Positions 18,856 to 25,619 of a stretch of 64,000 nucleotides of DNA are shown piece by piece. The stretch is from Actinomycetota bacterium (GTDB taxonomy: Bacteria > Actinomycetota > Actinomycetes > Propionibacteriales > Propionibacteriaceae). The position numbers and the translations under genes were made by a program. The DNA is taken from contig JAIUOR010000001.1 of assembly GCA_020161795.1 (NCBI GenBank), positions 43,634-107,633 on the forward strand. Direction: 5' to 3'. The notes below the pieces were generated by a model, which ran no database searches, was not told the DNA's origin, and was given only the letters and a program-made list of their open reading frames with translations. Positions within the stretch are counted from its first letter, which is position 1. Every line of letters starts with the position of its first letter.

Positions 18856-20631
18856 ATGAGACACCCCTTACGTTCGGCAGTGGCCGGCTTGGTCTCCGCT
18901 GTCATGGTGGCGGGGCTGATGGCGGCCGCGCCCGCGCACGCGGCGACGGCCGGGTTCTCGGGTGTGTCGAAACCGAAGATCAGCGGCACGAAGGCCGTAG
19001 GCAAGAAGCTGACCGCGAAGCCGGACACGAAGACCCGCCCGAAAGCGACGTCCCGCACGTACCAGTGGCTACGTGGCGGCGCGGTCATCCAGGACGCCAC
19101 CGAGAAGACGTACACGCTCACGGCGTCCGACAAGGGTAAGCGCATCTCGGTCAAGGTGTGCTACGCCAAGGCCGGCTACGCCAAGAAGTGCGTGACGTCG
19201 TCCAGAACCAGGAAGGTTGCCTACGGCAGGTTCTCCGGGGTCTCGAAGCCCGGCGTCCGCGGCGCCAGGGAGGTCGGCAGCGTCCTCATCGCCGAGCCCG
19301 ACTCGAAGACCTCGCCCAAGACGACCTCGTTCACCTACCGGTGGTATCGCAACGGCAGCAAGATCAGCAAGGCCACCAAAGCCAGCCACGTACTCACCAA
19401 GTCCGACCAGGGCAAGACAATCTCGGTCAAGGTCTGCCACAAGGCCTCCGGGTACACCGCCAAGTGCGTGACCTCCGCCAGGACCGGCAAGATCAAGGCC
19501 GCGACCGTCAAAGCCGCGCCAGGCACCGTGTGGGCCTGGGGAAGCAATGAGCGCGGGCAACTCGGCGACGGCACCACCAAGGACCGTGACAAGCCGGTGC
19601 AGGTGCAGGGCTTGACCGGCGTCACCGCCGTGAGCGCTGGGCAACGAGTCCCTTCCTGGCACGGATATGTCTACGCGATCAAGAAGGATCGCTCCGTCTG
19701 GGCCTGGGGCGACAACACCTACGGGGAACTGGACGGGCTCTCTTCCAGCTCCCCGCTGGGGAAGCTGCAGAAGACGCCTGTGCCGATGACGGGTTTGACC
19801 AACGTCGCAGCCATCGACGACAAGGCGTTCTGCCGTCGCGCGGTCAAGAAGGACGGCACGGTGTGGGAGTGGGCCGGTGCGGGCTGCATGGGGAACACGC
19901 TTGACGGCGCTTGGGGCAACGAGGTCGTAGGCGCCTATGCGCGGTTCCCGGATCTGGCCGGGGTCAAGGCCATCAGCGCCGGCGTGGCGCTCAAGTCCGA
20001 TGGCACGGTCTGGACGTTCACCGAACACAACGAAGACCCCAGGTATCAGGGCCCTCAGTACCAAGATCCCAGATGGGGTGACATCCTGCTCATCCGGCAG
20101 GTGCCGGGCCTGACCGGGGTCACGGCCATCAGCGGTGACTACCTTGGCTGGTCGCCCCACGGCACGCCTGAATCCGGCTACTACAGCGGCTCGGCCTACG
20201 CGCTCAAGTCGGACGGGACCGTCTGGGCCTGGGGCAACAACCGCCACGGGCAGCTCGGCGACGGCACGACCATTGAGCGCGAGGCACCCGTGCAGGTGTC
20301 CGGTCTCACCGGAGTGACACTCATCAGCGCGGCTGGCACCAGTGCCTTCGCGGTGAAGAAGGACGGCACCACGTGGGCCTGGGGACGCAACGCGAACTAC
20401 AACCTCGGCGACGGTACGGACATTGACCGGCGCAAGCCCGTGAAGATCGCCGGCCTGACCGGGGTGACGGCCATCGCCCCGCCGCTCGCGGTCAAGAAGG
20501 ATGGCACGGTCTGGGGTTGGGGCTGCCAGCTGAATTGCGGGGTGTCCGAACCGGTGAAGATCGCGGGCCTGGCCGGAGTGGTCAGCGTCAGTGCCGGCGG
20601 CGGCGCCTTCTACGCGGTCGTCGGCGAGTAG
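18856..20631 (+). CDS. Secreted RCC1-repeat (beta-propeller) protein with two N-terminal Ig-like repeats
   Basis: 591 aa. The signal peptide MRHPLRSAVAGLVSAVMVAG ends in APAHA, so the protein should be exported. Two tandem repeats of about 90 residues (about 37-130 and 131-220) start FSGVSKP and share a Y-x-W-x-R/N-x-G core, like Ig-like cell-surface modules. From about residue 228, RCC1-type units follow (VWAWGSNERGQLGDGTT and variants), probably closing a beta-propeller. No anchor, catalytic motif or sortase signal is visible. An unusually Lys-rich composition sets it apart from its neighbours. Adhesion or surface binding is a guess. The start is set by GAGGGAA 5-6 nt upstream of ATG 18856; an earlier in-frame ATG at 18820 lacks one. 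Confidence 0.8.
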   Translation: MRHPLRSAVAGLVSAVMVAGLMAAAPAHAATAGFSGVSKPKISGTKAVGKKLTAKPDTKTRPKATSRTYQWLRGGAVIQDATEKTYTLTASDKGKRISVKVCYAKAGYAKKCVTSSRTRKVAYGRFSGVSKPGVRGAREVGSVLIAEPDSKTSPKTTSFTYRWYRNGSKISKATKASHVLTKSDQGKTISVKVCHKASGYTAKCVTSARTGKIKAATVKAAPGTVWAWGSNERGQLGDGTTKDRDKPVQVQGLTGVTAVSAGQRVPSWHGYVYAIKKDRSVWAWGDNTYGELDGLSSSSPLGKLQKTPVPMTGLTNVAAIDDKAFCRRAVKKDGTVWEWAGAGCMGNTLDGAWGNEVVGAYARFPDLAGVKAISAGVALKSDGTVWTFTEHNEDPRYQGPQYQDPRWGDILLIRQVPGLTGVTAISGDYLGWSPHGTPESGYYSGSAYALKSDGTVWAWGNNRHGQLGDGTTIEREAPVQVSGLTGVTLISAAGTSAFAVKKDGTTWAWGRNANYNLGDGTDIDRRKPVKIAGLTGVTAIAPPLAVKKDGTVWGWGCQLNCGVSEPVKIAGLAGVVSVSAGGGAFYAVVGE

Positions 20632-20731
20632 CCACGGGCGTGTCCGGCGCAACCACACCCTCGGGGTGACCCGGGATCCGGTGGCCACCGTTGGGTTGTC
20701 ACCGCGAAGTGATCAGCCGCGTGGCTACTCG
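20625..20731. repeat. 12-bp perfect inverted repeat spanning the convergent RCC1/ald gap
   Basis: CGAGTAGCCACG (20625-20636, containing the RCC1 stop codon) is perfectly complementary to CGTGGCTACTCG (20720-20731), which ends 8 bp before the ald stop. Inside are CACCC-TCG-GGGTG (20656-20668) and the self-complementary CGGTGGCCACCG (20679-20690). The whole gap can fold into one branched stem, probably a bidirectional terminator, although there is no T tract. Confidence 0.5.
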
Positions 20732-20739
20732 ACGGCGGA

Positions 20740-21855
20740 TCAGGCGAGAACGTCCGTCACCGGGGTGTGGTCGCGTCCGAACGCCTCGGCGACGGCCGGG
20801 TAGGTGATCGCCCCGGCGTGGGTGTTCAGGCCCTTGGCCAGCGACGGGTCATCGACCAGAGCCTGCTCCCAGCCCTTGTCGGCGATCTTCAGGACATAGG
20901 CCAGGGTGGCGTTGGTGAGGGCCCAGGTGGAGGTGTTGGGCACGGCGCCGGGCATGTTCGCCACGCAGTAGAAGATCGAGTCGTGCACCGTGAAGGTCGG
21001 GTCGTCGTGGGTGGTGGGGTGGGAATCCTCGAAGCAGCCGCCCTGGTCGATGGCCACGTCCACCAGCACCGAACCCGCCCTCATCTGCGCGACCAGTTCG
21101 TTGGTCACCAGCTTCGGTGCCTTCGCGCCCGGGATCAGCACGGTGCCGATCACCATGTCGGCGGCCAGCACCTGCTCACGGATCGCCAGCTTGGAGGAGA
21201 CGATGCCGTGCACCCGGTTCTCATAGCGCCAGAATGTGGTGCGCAGCTTCTCCAGATCGGTGTCGAGAATGGTGACGTCGGCGCCCATGCCGAGCGCGAC
21301 ATTGGCGGCATTCTGGCCCGCGACCCCGCCGCCCAGCACGACCACCTTGGCGTTCGCGACCCCGCCGACGCAGCCCATCAGCACCCCGCGTCCGCCCTGG
21401 GCCTTCATCATGGCGTGCGCGCCCACCTGCGGGGCCAGGCAGCCGGCCACCTCCGACATCGGGTAGAGCAGCGGCAGCAGGCCGTTGGGCAGTTGGACGG
21501 TCTCGTAGGCGATCGCGGTCGTTCCGGCCGCCAGCAGAGCGTCCAGCCCGGGCTCGTCCGCGGCCAGGTGCAGGTAGGTGAACAGCACCAGGTCGTCGCG
21601 TAGCCGGTGGTACTCGCTCGCGATCGGCTCCTTCACCTTGAGCACCAGCTCGCCGGTCGCCCAGGTGACGTCGGCGTCGGGCAGGATCACCGCGCCCTGG
21701 GCCGCGTAGTCATCATCGCCGATCCCCGAACCCAGCCCGGCACCGGCCTGCACGAACACCTCGTGCCCGTGGTGAACCAGTTCGGCGACTCCGACCGGCG
21801 TGATGGCGACCCGGTATTCGTGGTTCTTGACCTCGGTGGGGACTGCGATGCGCAT
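20740..21855 (-). CDS. ald: Alanine dehydrogenase
   Basis: 371 aa, exactly family size. It interconverts L-alanine and pyruvate plus ammonium with NAD. Visible are the N-terminal MRIAVPTEVKNHEYRVAITP, substrate Lys in KVKEP, catalytic His in FTYLHLAADE, and the Rossmann loop VVVLGGGVAGQNAA. ATG 21855 has AGAGGAT upstream; the much longer open frame to 22500 runs through the neighbouring gene on the same strand and is not real. It is convergent with the RCC1 gene. Confidence 0.95.
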   Translation of the reverse strand: MRIAVPTEVKNHEYRVAITPVGVAELVHHGHEVFVQAGAGLGSGIGDDDYAAQGAVILPDADVTWATGELVLKVKEPIASEYHRLRDDLVLFTYLHLAADEPGLDALLAAGTTAIAYETVQLPNGLLPLLYPMSEVAGCLAPQVGAHAMMKAQGGRGVLMGCVGGVANAKVVVLGGGVAGQNAANVALGMGADVTILDTDLEKLRTTFWRYENRVHGIVSSKLAIREQVLAADMVIGTVLIPGAKAPKLVTNELVAQMRAGSVLVDVAIDQGGCFEDSHPTTHDDPTFTVHDSIFYCVANMPGAVPNTSTWALTNATLAYVLKIADKGWEQALVDDPSLAKGLNTHAGAITYPAVAEAFGRDHTPVTDVLA

Positions 21856-21931
21856 CACGGAATCCTCTCTGGCGGAGTCTGCCGGCATTGTCTCACCAGG
21901 CCCCGCCCCGATCGCAGCCCAGCAGGTGCGG

Positions 21932-21991
21932 TTTTTGCCAGATAGCCGCTCTCGGCAGCCATATCCGTCGCGGACAGCGACTATTTGGCAG
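21932..21991 (-). repeat. 60-bp palindromic repeat, copy 1 (overlaps stop of the DUF559 gene)
   Basis: Read on the minus strand it begins CTGCCAAATAGTCGCTGTCC and ends CTATCTGGCAAAAA. The ends pair (TGCCA-n-ATAG with CTAT-n-TGGCA), giving an imperfect hairpin. The TAG in ATAG is the stop codon of the DUF559 gene. Copy 2 at 22896-22955 is the same length and orientation, with the first 25 nt matching at 21 positions and the last 14 nt identical. Confidence 0.85.
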
Positions 21992-22799
21992 AAAGTGGCA
22001 GCGGGCGGTGAAGCCCTGCCCTGGTGAAGCGGATCAGGGCGGCGCTGGTCTGGGGCCACTGGTGGAACACCTGCTGGAAGGTGAGGCGAACCACCCGGTT
22101 CCCGTCCTGCACGAGGACGAGGTCGCGAGCCCGGTCCCTGCTGTAGTTCTCCTCGCCAGTGTGGTGCTGCCGCGAGTCGCACTCGATCATGAGCGATCGC
22201 CCCACCAGCAGGTCGACTCGGCCGACACCCCGGACGCGCACCTGGGGTTCCACGGGGATCCCGCGCCGCTGGAAGAGGTATCTCACGCGGGTCTCGGTTC
22301 CGGAGTCGGCCCGTCCATCCACGTAGCGCAGCACCCGGTGGGTCGCCTTCGGGCAGCTGCGGACCAGGTGAACCGCCTCGGCTTCCGTAACCAGTCGCTG
22401 GTTGAGGGCAGAGTCCAGGACGATGAGGGCGGTCTCGATGTCGTGATGCCGGACGACTTCTGCCAGGCACTCCAGCAGCGGCCGAACGGCGGCCTCGCAC
22501 CCGAGTTCCCGGGCATGGTGGCCCACTGTGAGCGGTGGCAGGACGGCTGGGACGCGGCGGTTGAAGGTGACATGCAGGCCTGGTTCAGGCGGCACCCACA
22601 ATCCGTGCACCGCACAACCGCTCAGGCAGCCGAGGTGGCCGCCGAGTCGCACGGCCGAGATCACGGCCTGGGCGGCCGTCGGTGCTGCGTACCAGCCATG
22701 ACCCACCCTGACGAGTCTCCCGGCGGCAACCTGTCGGCGCAGTGCGACCCGGCCGATCTCGGCGACCAGCTCCGACCAACTCCACACTCCGGTATCCAT
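21981..22799 (-). CDS. AbiEi-antitoxin-like N-terminus fused to DUF559 (Vsr-fold) nuclease-like domain
   Basis: 272 aa. The N-terminal part (about residues 1-60; WSWSELVAEIGRVALRRQVA, then GRLVRVGHGWYAA) looks like the winged-helix AbiEi antitoxin domain. The C-terminal 100 residues (VDLLVGRSLMIECDSRQHH, then RDRARDLVLVQDGNRVVRLT) match DUF559, related to Vsr and restriction endonucleases. No toxin partner is adjacent, so a classical toxin-antitoxin role is not supported. Codon use looks somewhat less GC-driven than neighbours. ATG 22799 is chosen; an alternative ATG at 22928 lies inside the flanking palindrome. The gene is bracketed by copies of a 60-bp repeat. Confidence 0.78.
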   Translation of the reverse strand: MDTGVWSWSELVAEIGRVALRRQVAAGRLVRVGHGWYAAPTAAQAVISAVRLGGHLGCLSGCAVHGLWVPPEPGLHVTFNRRVPAVLPPLTVGHHARELGCEAAVRPLLECLAEVVRHHDIETALIVLDSALNQRLVTEAEAVHLVRSCPKATHRVLRYVDGRADSGTETRVRYLFQRRGIPVEPQVRVRGVGRVDLLVGRSLMIECDSRQHHTGEENYSRDRARDLVLVQDGNRVVRLTFQQVFHQWPQTSAALIRFTRAGLHRPLPLSAK

Positions 22800-22895
22800 C
22801 GCGCCGGTAACTTGGCCGAGGTCCACCCGGCCACGCCACTCATCCACAGGGCTGCGCAGCCTGATTGTGCGGCCGCCGCTTCTCCACAGGTGCAC

Positions 22896-22955
22896 TTTTT
22901 GCCAGATAGTCGACCTACGCGGCGCCATAGGTCGCGCAGAGCCACTATGTGGCAG
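22896..22955 (-). repeat. 60-bp palindromic repeat, copy 2 (upstream of the DUF559 gene)
   Basis: On the minus strand it begins CTGCCACATAGTGGCTCTGC and ends CTATCTGGCAAAAA. Stems are TGCCA-C-ATAGT with ACTAT-C-TGGCA and an inner CGACCTA with TAGGTCG. Outer arms GTGCACT/AGTGCAC (22890-22896 and 22958-22964) extend the hairpin to 75 bp. It is a direct repeat of copy 1, 964 bp away. Confidence 0.85.
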
Positions 22956-23020
22956 TTAGTGCACGAGCCCGGAGGGGTGGGGGACAGGCATCGGGGTGCG
23001 AGGAGGGAGTGGGTCGGTTT

Positions 23021-23081
23021 GGCTGGGGGGAGGGGGTTGGGGCGGACGGCGGTGGGCGCGGGGTGGGAGGAGCGGTAGAAT
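23021..23081 (+). promoter_or_regulatory. G-run tract and -10 box upstream of the FMN riboswitch
   Basis: Runs of 6, 5 and 4 G (23025-23042), followed by further GGG runs to about 23070, could form a G-quadruplex on the coding strand. TAGAAT (23076-23081) is a good -10 box; initiation about 7 nt later would start the RNA just before the riboswitch at 23091. No -35 box is evident in the G tract. Confidence 0.55.
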
Positions 23082-23090
23082 GACGGCGAA

Positions 23091-23216
23091 CGTGCTCCGG
23101 GGTCGGTGTAATTCCGAACCGGCGGTGATAGTCCGCGACCCGGCCCGCAACCGCGGGACGGTTGAGCTGGTGGAATTCCAGCGCCGACGGTGAAAGTCCG
23201 GATGGGAGGCAGCACG
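23091..23216 (+). promoter_or_regulatory. FMN riboswitch (RFN element)
   Basis: The conserved RFN blocks are present in order: CGTGCTCCGGGGTCGGTGTA, ATTCCGAACCGGCGGTGATA, GTCCGCGACCC, a variable arm GCAACCGCGGGACGGTTGAG, then CCGACGGTGAAAGTCCGGAT and GGGAGGCAGCACG. P1 is CGTGCT (23091-23096) with AGCACG (23211-23216). It senses FMN and should switch off the downstream riboflavin-transport genes when flavin is plentiful. The ribX Shine-Dalgarno lies about 80 nt downstream, so control could be at translation or by termination. Confidence 0.95.
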
Positions 23217-23302
23217 GGCGCTTGGTCGAGCGTCGGTCGGAATGGCCGACCCGCGGGCCGGGCGTCTTGACGCACCCCGGTTCGCGCTCGGACCGGAGGA
23301 TC

Positions 23303-24073
23303 ATGAGACAGCGAACGCCCTGGCGGGGGATGACCGTCGCGGCACCCGTGCTGCTCGCCGCCGCGCTGTTGCTCGGCTGGTCCCTGACCACCCGCCTCAG
23401 TTCGATCCCGGAATACCTGCTGCCCAGCCCCGGGGCGGTCGGCTCCCGGCTGGTCTCCGATCTGGCCAGCGGCGAGCTGTGGCCCTATCTCGGCCTCACC
23501 CTGGCCGAGGCGCTCGGCGGCTGTCTGCTGGGCGCAGCGGTCGCCATCCCCGCGTCCGTGGCGATCCACCGCTCGCGCTGGTTCCGCGCGGCCGTCCAGC
23601 CCTTCCTGGGGGCCACCCAGGCGATCCCCGCCATCGCGCTCGCACCGCTGCTGGTGCTGTGGGTCGGCTACGGGCTCGGCCCGGTCATCCTGCTCTGCTC
23701 GCTGATGGTCTTCTTCCCGATCCTGGTCTCCAGCGTGCTGGGGCTGCGGCACGTCGATCCGGACGTGCTGCGGGCCGCCCGGGTGGACGGGGCGGATTCC
23801 TTCCGGCTGCTGACCGAGATCGAGTTCCCGCTGGCCTGGCCAGCGGTCCTCGCCGGGCTGCGTAACGGCTTCACCCTCTCGGTCACCGGCGCGGTCGTCG
23901 GCGAGATGGTGATGGGTGGCCGCGGGCTCGGCATGGTGCTGACCGTCCAGCGCGACGCGGTCGACACCGCCGGCATGTTCGCCACCATCGCCGTGCTCTG
24001 CGTGGTCGCGGCAACCATCTACAGCCTGATCTATGCCTGGGAGCGCAACTCCCGGCTCATCGACACCCACTGA
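23303..24073 (+). CDS. ribX: ABC transporter permease, probable riboflavin transporter RibX
   Basis: 256 aa with about six transmembrane helices. The ABC permease EAA-like loop is VLRAARVDGADSFRLLTEIE followed by FPLAWP. It belongs to the SsuC/ThiX-like permease family. The FMN riboswitch directly upstream and the partner binding protein identify it as RibX-like by context. ATG 23303 follows a GGAGGA Shine-Dalgarno (23295-23300). No ATP-binding subunit is encoded nearby, so the pump must borrow one. Confidence 0.82.
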   Translation: MRQRTPWRGMTVAAPVLLAAALLLGWSLTTRLSSIPEYLLPSPGAVGSRLVSDLASGELWPYLGLTLAEALGGCLLGAAVAIPASVAIHRSRWFRAAVQPFLGATQAIPAIALAPLLVLWVGYGLGPVILLCSLMVFFPILVSSVLGLRHVDPDVLRAARVDGADSFRLLTEIEFPLAWPAVLAGLRNGFTLSVTGAVVGEMVMGGRGLGMVLTVQRDAVDTAGMFATIAVLCVVAATIYSLIYAWERNSRLIDTH

Positions 24074-24088
24074 ACCGGAGGACACCCG

Positions 24089-25117
24089 ATGCGCACCCTG
24101 ATTCCGCTCCTGCTGGCCGCACTGCTCACCGGTTGCACGACGAGCTCCGCCGAGCCGTCCGCCACCACACCGGCGGCGACCGCCTCCGATCTGCCGGCCG
24201 CGGCGCCGGCCCGGATCGGGCTGTCGTACATCCCTAACGTCCAGTTCGCGCCGTTCTACCTGGCCGAGGCGGACGGGCTGTTCGACCCCGCCACCGGCAC
24301 CGCGGCGACCCTGCGCCACCACGGCGCCCAGGAGGGCCTCTTCACCGCTATCGCCGCTGGCCAGGAGGACTTCGTGCTGGCCGGCGGGGACGAGATGCTG
24401 CAGGCCCGCGAGACCGGCCTGGATCTGGTCTCGGTCGCCACCTACTACCAGCAGTACCCGGTGGTGGTGATCGCCAAGGAGGACGGCCCGATCGCCGAGC
24501 TGGCCGATCTGAAGGGCAAGCGGGTCGGCGTCCCCGGCCGCTACGGCTCCTCCTGGTTCGGGCTGCTGGTGGCGCTGCACACCGCGGGCCTGACGCTGGA
24601 CGACATCGAGGTGGTCGAGATCGGCTACACCCAGCAGGCCGCCCTGACCACCGACAAGGTCGACGCGGTGATCGGCTTCTCCAACAACGACCTGGTGCAG
24701 TTCCAGCTGGCCGGCGTGCCGGTGCGCAGCCTGCTGATCGCCGGCGGTACCCCACCGCTGGTGGGCGCCAGCCTCATCACCACCCGCGCCTATCTCGACG
24801 GCCATCCCGACGTGGTGCGCGGGGTGGCGCAGGCCATGGTCGCCGGGATCAACGAGGTCGCCTCCGACCCCACCGGTGACCGGGCGTTGGAGGCGACCGC
24901 CGCACAGGTGCCGGGGCTCACCGGCGAGACGCTGGAAGCCGCCCGGCTGACCCTCAAGGCGACCGTGCTGGTCATGACCGACGACCAGCTGCACACCGAC
25001 GGCACCGTCGACCGCGCCACCTGGCAGGCGATGGGGGAGTTCATGCTCGGCGCCGGCCTGCTCACCCAGACACCGGACATCGACGCGGCGATCGCGCCCG
25101 AAGTGCTTGCGCGGTGA
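24089..25117 (+). CDS. ribY: Riboflavin-binding lipoprotein RibY (NMT1/THI5-like)
   Basis: 342 aa. The signal peptide ends in the lipobox ALLTGC, so it should be a membrane-anchored binding protein. The start of the NMT1/THI5-like fold is IGLSYIPNVQFAPFYLAEAD, followed by GQEDFVLAGGDEML and a hinge near LKGKRVGVPGRYGSSW. The riboflavin assignment rests on family resemblance and on the riboswitch upstream of ribX; ribX ends 15 bp before this ATG, which has GGAGGA in front. Confidence 0.82.
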   Translation: MRTLIPLLLAALLTGCTTSSAEPSATTPAATASDLPAAAPARIGLSYIPNVQFAPFYLAEADGLFDPATGTAATLRHHGAQEGLFTAIAAGQEDFVLAGGDEMLQARETGLDLVSVATYYQQYPVVVIAKEDGPIAELADLKGKRVGVPGRYGSSWFGLLVALHTAGLTLDDIEVVEIGYTQQAALTTDKVDAVIGFSNNDLVQFQLAGVPVRSLLIAGGTPPLVGASLITTRAYLDGHPDVVRGVAQAMVAGINEVASDPTGDRALEATAAQVPGLTGETLEAARLTLKATVLVMTDDQLHTDGTVDRATWQAMGEFMLGAGLLTQTPDIDAAIAPEVLAR

Positions 25118-25148
25118 TCGCGGCCAGCCCCGAGGCGGGGTTGACCGT

Positions 25149-25154
25149 TAGTGT
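25149..25154 (+). promoter_or_regulatory. -10 box candidate giving a leaderless dCMP deaminase mRNA
   Basis: TAGTGT lies exactly 6 nt before the ATG at 25161. There is no Shine-Dalgarno sequence, so transcription probably starts at or next to the ATG. Confidence 0.5.
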
Positions 25155-25160
25155 TAGCCC

Positions 25161-25610
25161 ATGAGCGATCCTGTCGTGGTGCCGGTGCCCGGCTGGGATG
25201 ACTATTTCCTGGGAATCGCGAAGGCGGTATCGGCGCGCGCCAAGTGCACCCGGCGTCGGGTCGGCGCGGTGCTGGTGATGGATCGCCGCATCATCGCCAC
25301 CGGCTACAACGGTGCGGCCCCGGGGCGTCCGGATTGCCTGGAGGGCGCCTGCCCGCGCGGTCGGCTCGACTACGAGGCGGTGCCCGGCCTGGGCGACTAC
25401 GACCGCCCCGGGACGCCCGGCTTCTGCATCGCGATTCACGCCGAGGTGAACGCACTGCTGTTCTCCACCCGCGACACCAAGGGCGCGACCGCCTTCATCA
25501 CCGATCCACCGTGTCCGGGGTGCCGCAAGGCGCTGGCGGCGGCGGGAATCGTCCGCGCGGTCTGGCCGGAGGGTGAGACGGACGCCGACGGTTTGGTCGA
25601 CTGGGGCTGA
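25161..25610 (+). CDS. Deoxycytidylate (dCMP) deaminase-family zinc enzyme
   Basis: 149 aa. Zinc-deaminase motifs are present: H93-A-E95 in AIHAEVNALL and Cys118/Cys121 in PPCPGCRKAL. An additional Cys/His-rich insert (DCLEGACPRG) is typical of dCMP deaminases and of the ComEB branch. It would convert dCMP to dUMP for dTTP synthesis; a different cytidine-type substrate is possible. The next gene begins 9 bp later on the same strand, but a functional link is not obvious. Confidence 0.8.
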   Translation: MSDPVVVPVPGWDDYFLGIAKAVSARAKCTRRRVGAVLVMDRRIIATGYNGAAPGRPDCLEGACPRGRLDYEAVPGLGDYDRPGTPGFCIAIHAEVNALLFSTRDTKGATAFITDPPCPGCRKALAAAGIVRAVWPEGETDADGLVDWG

Positions 25611-25619
25611 GAGGATGCC

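Noticed and set aside
21981..22799. A type IV toxin-antitoxin (AbiEi/AbiEii) system
   Set aside because: Only the AbiEi-like N-terminal domain is present, fused to DUF559; no AbiEii-type nucleotidyltransferase toxin lies on either side.
22799..22928. ATG 22928 as the start of the DUF559 protein
   Set aside because: The added 43 residues are translated from the flanking palindrome (STIWQKVHL) and are not part of a domain.
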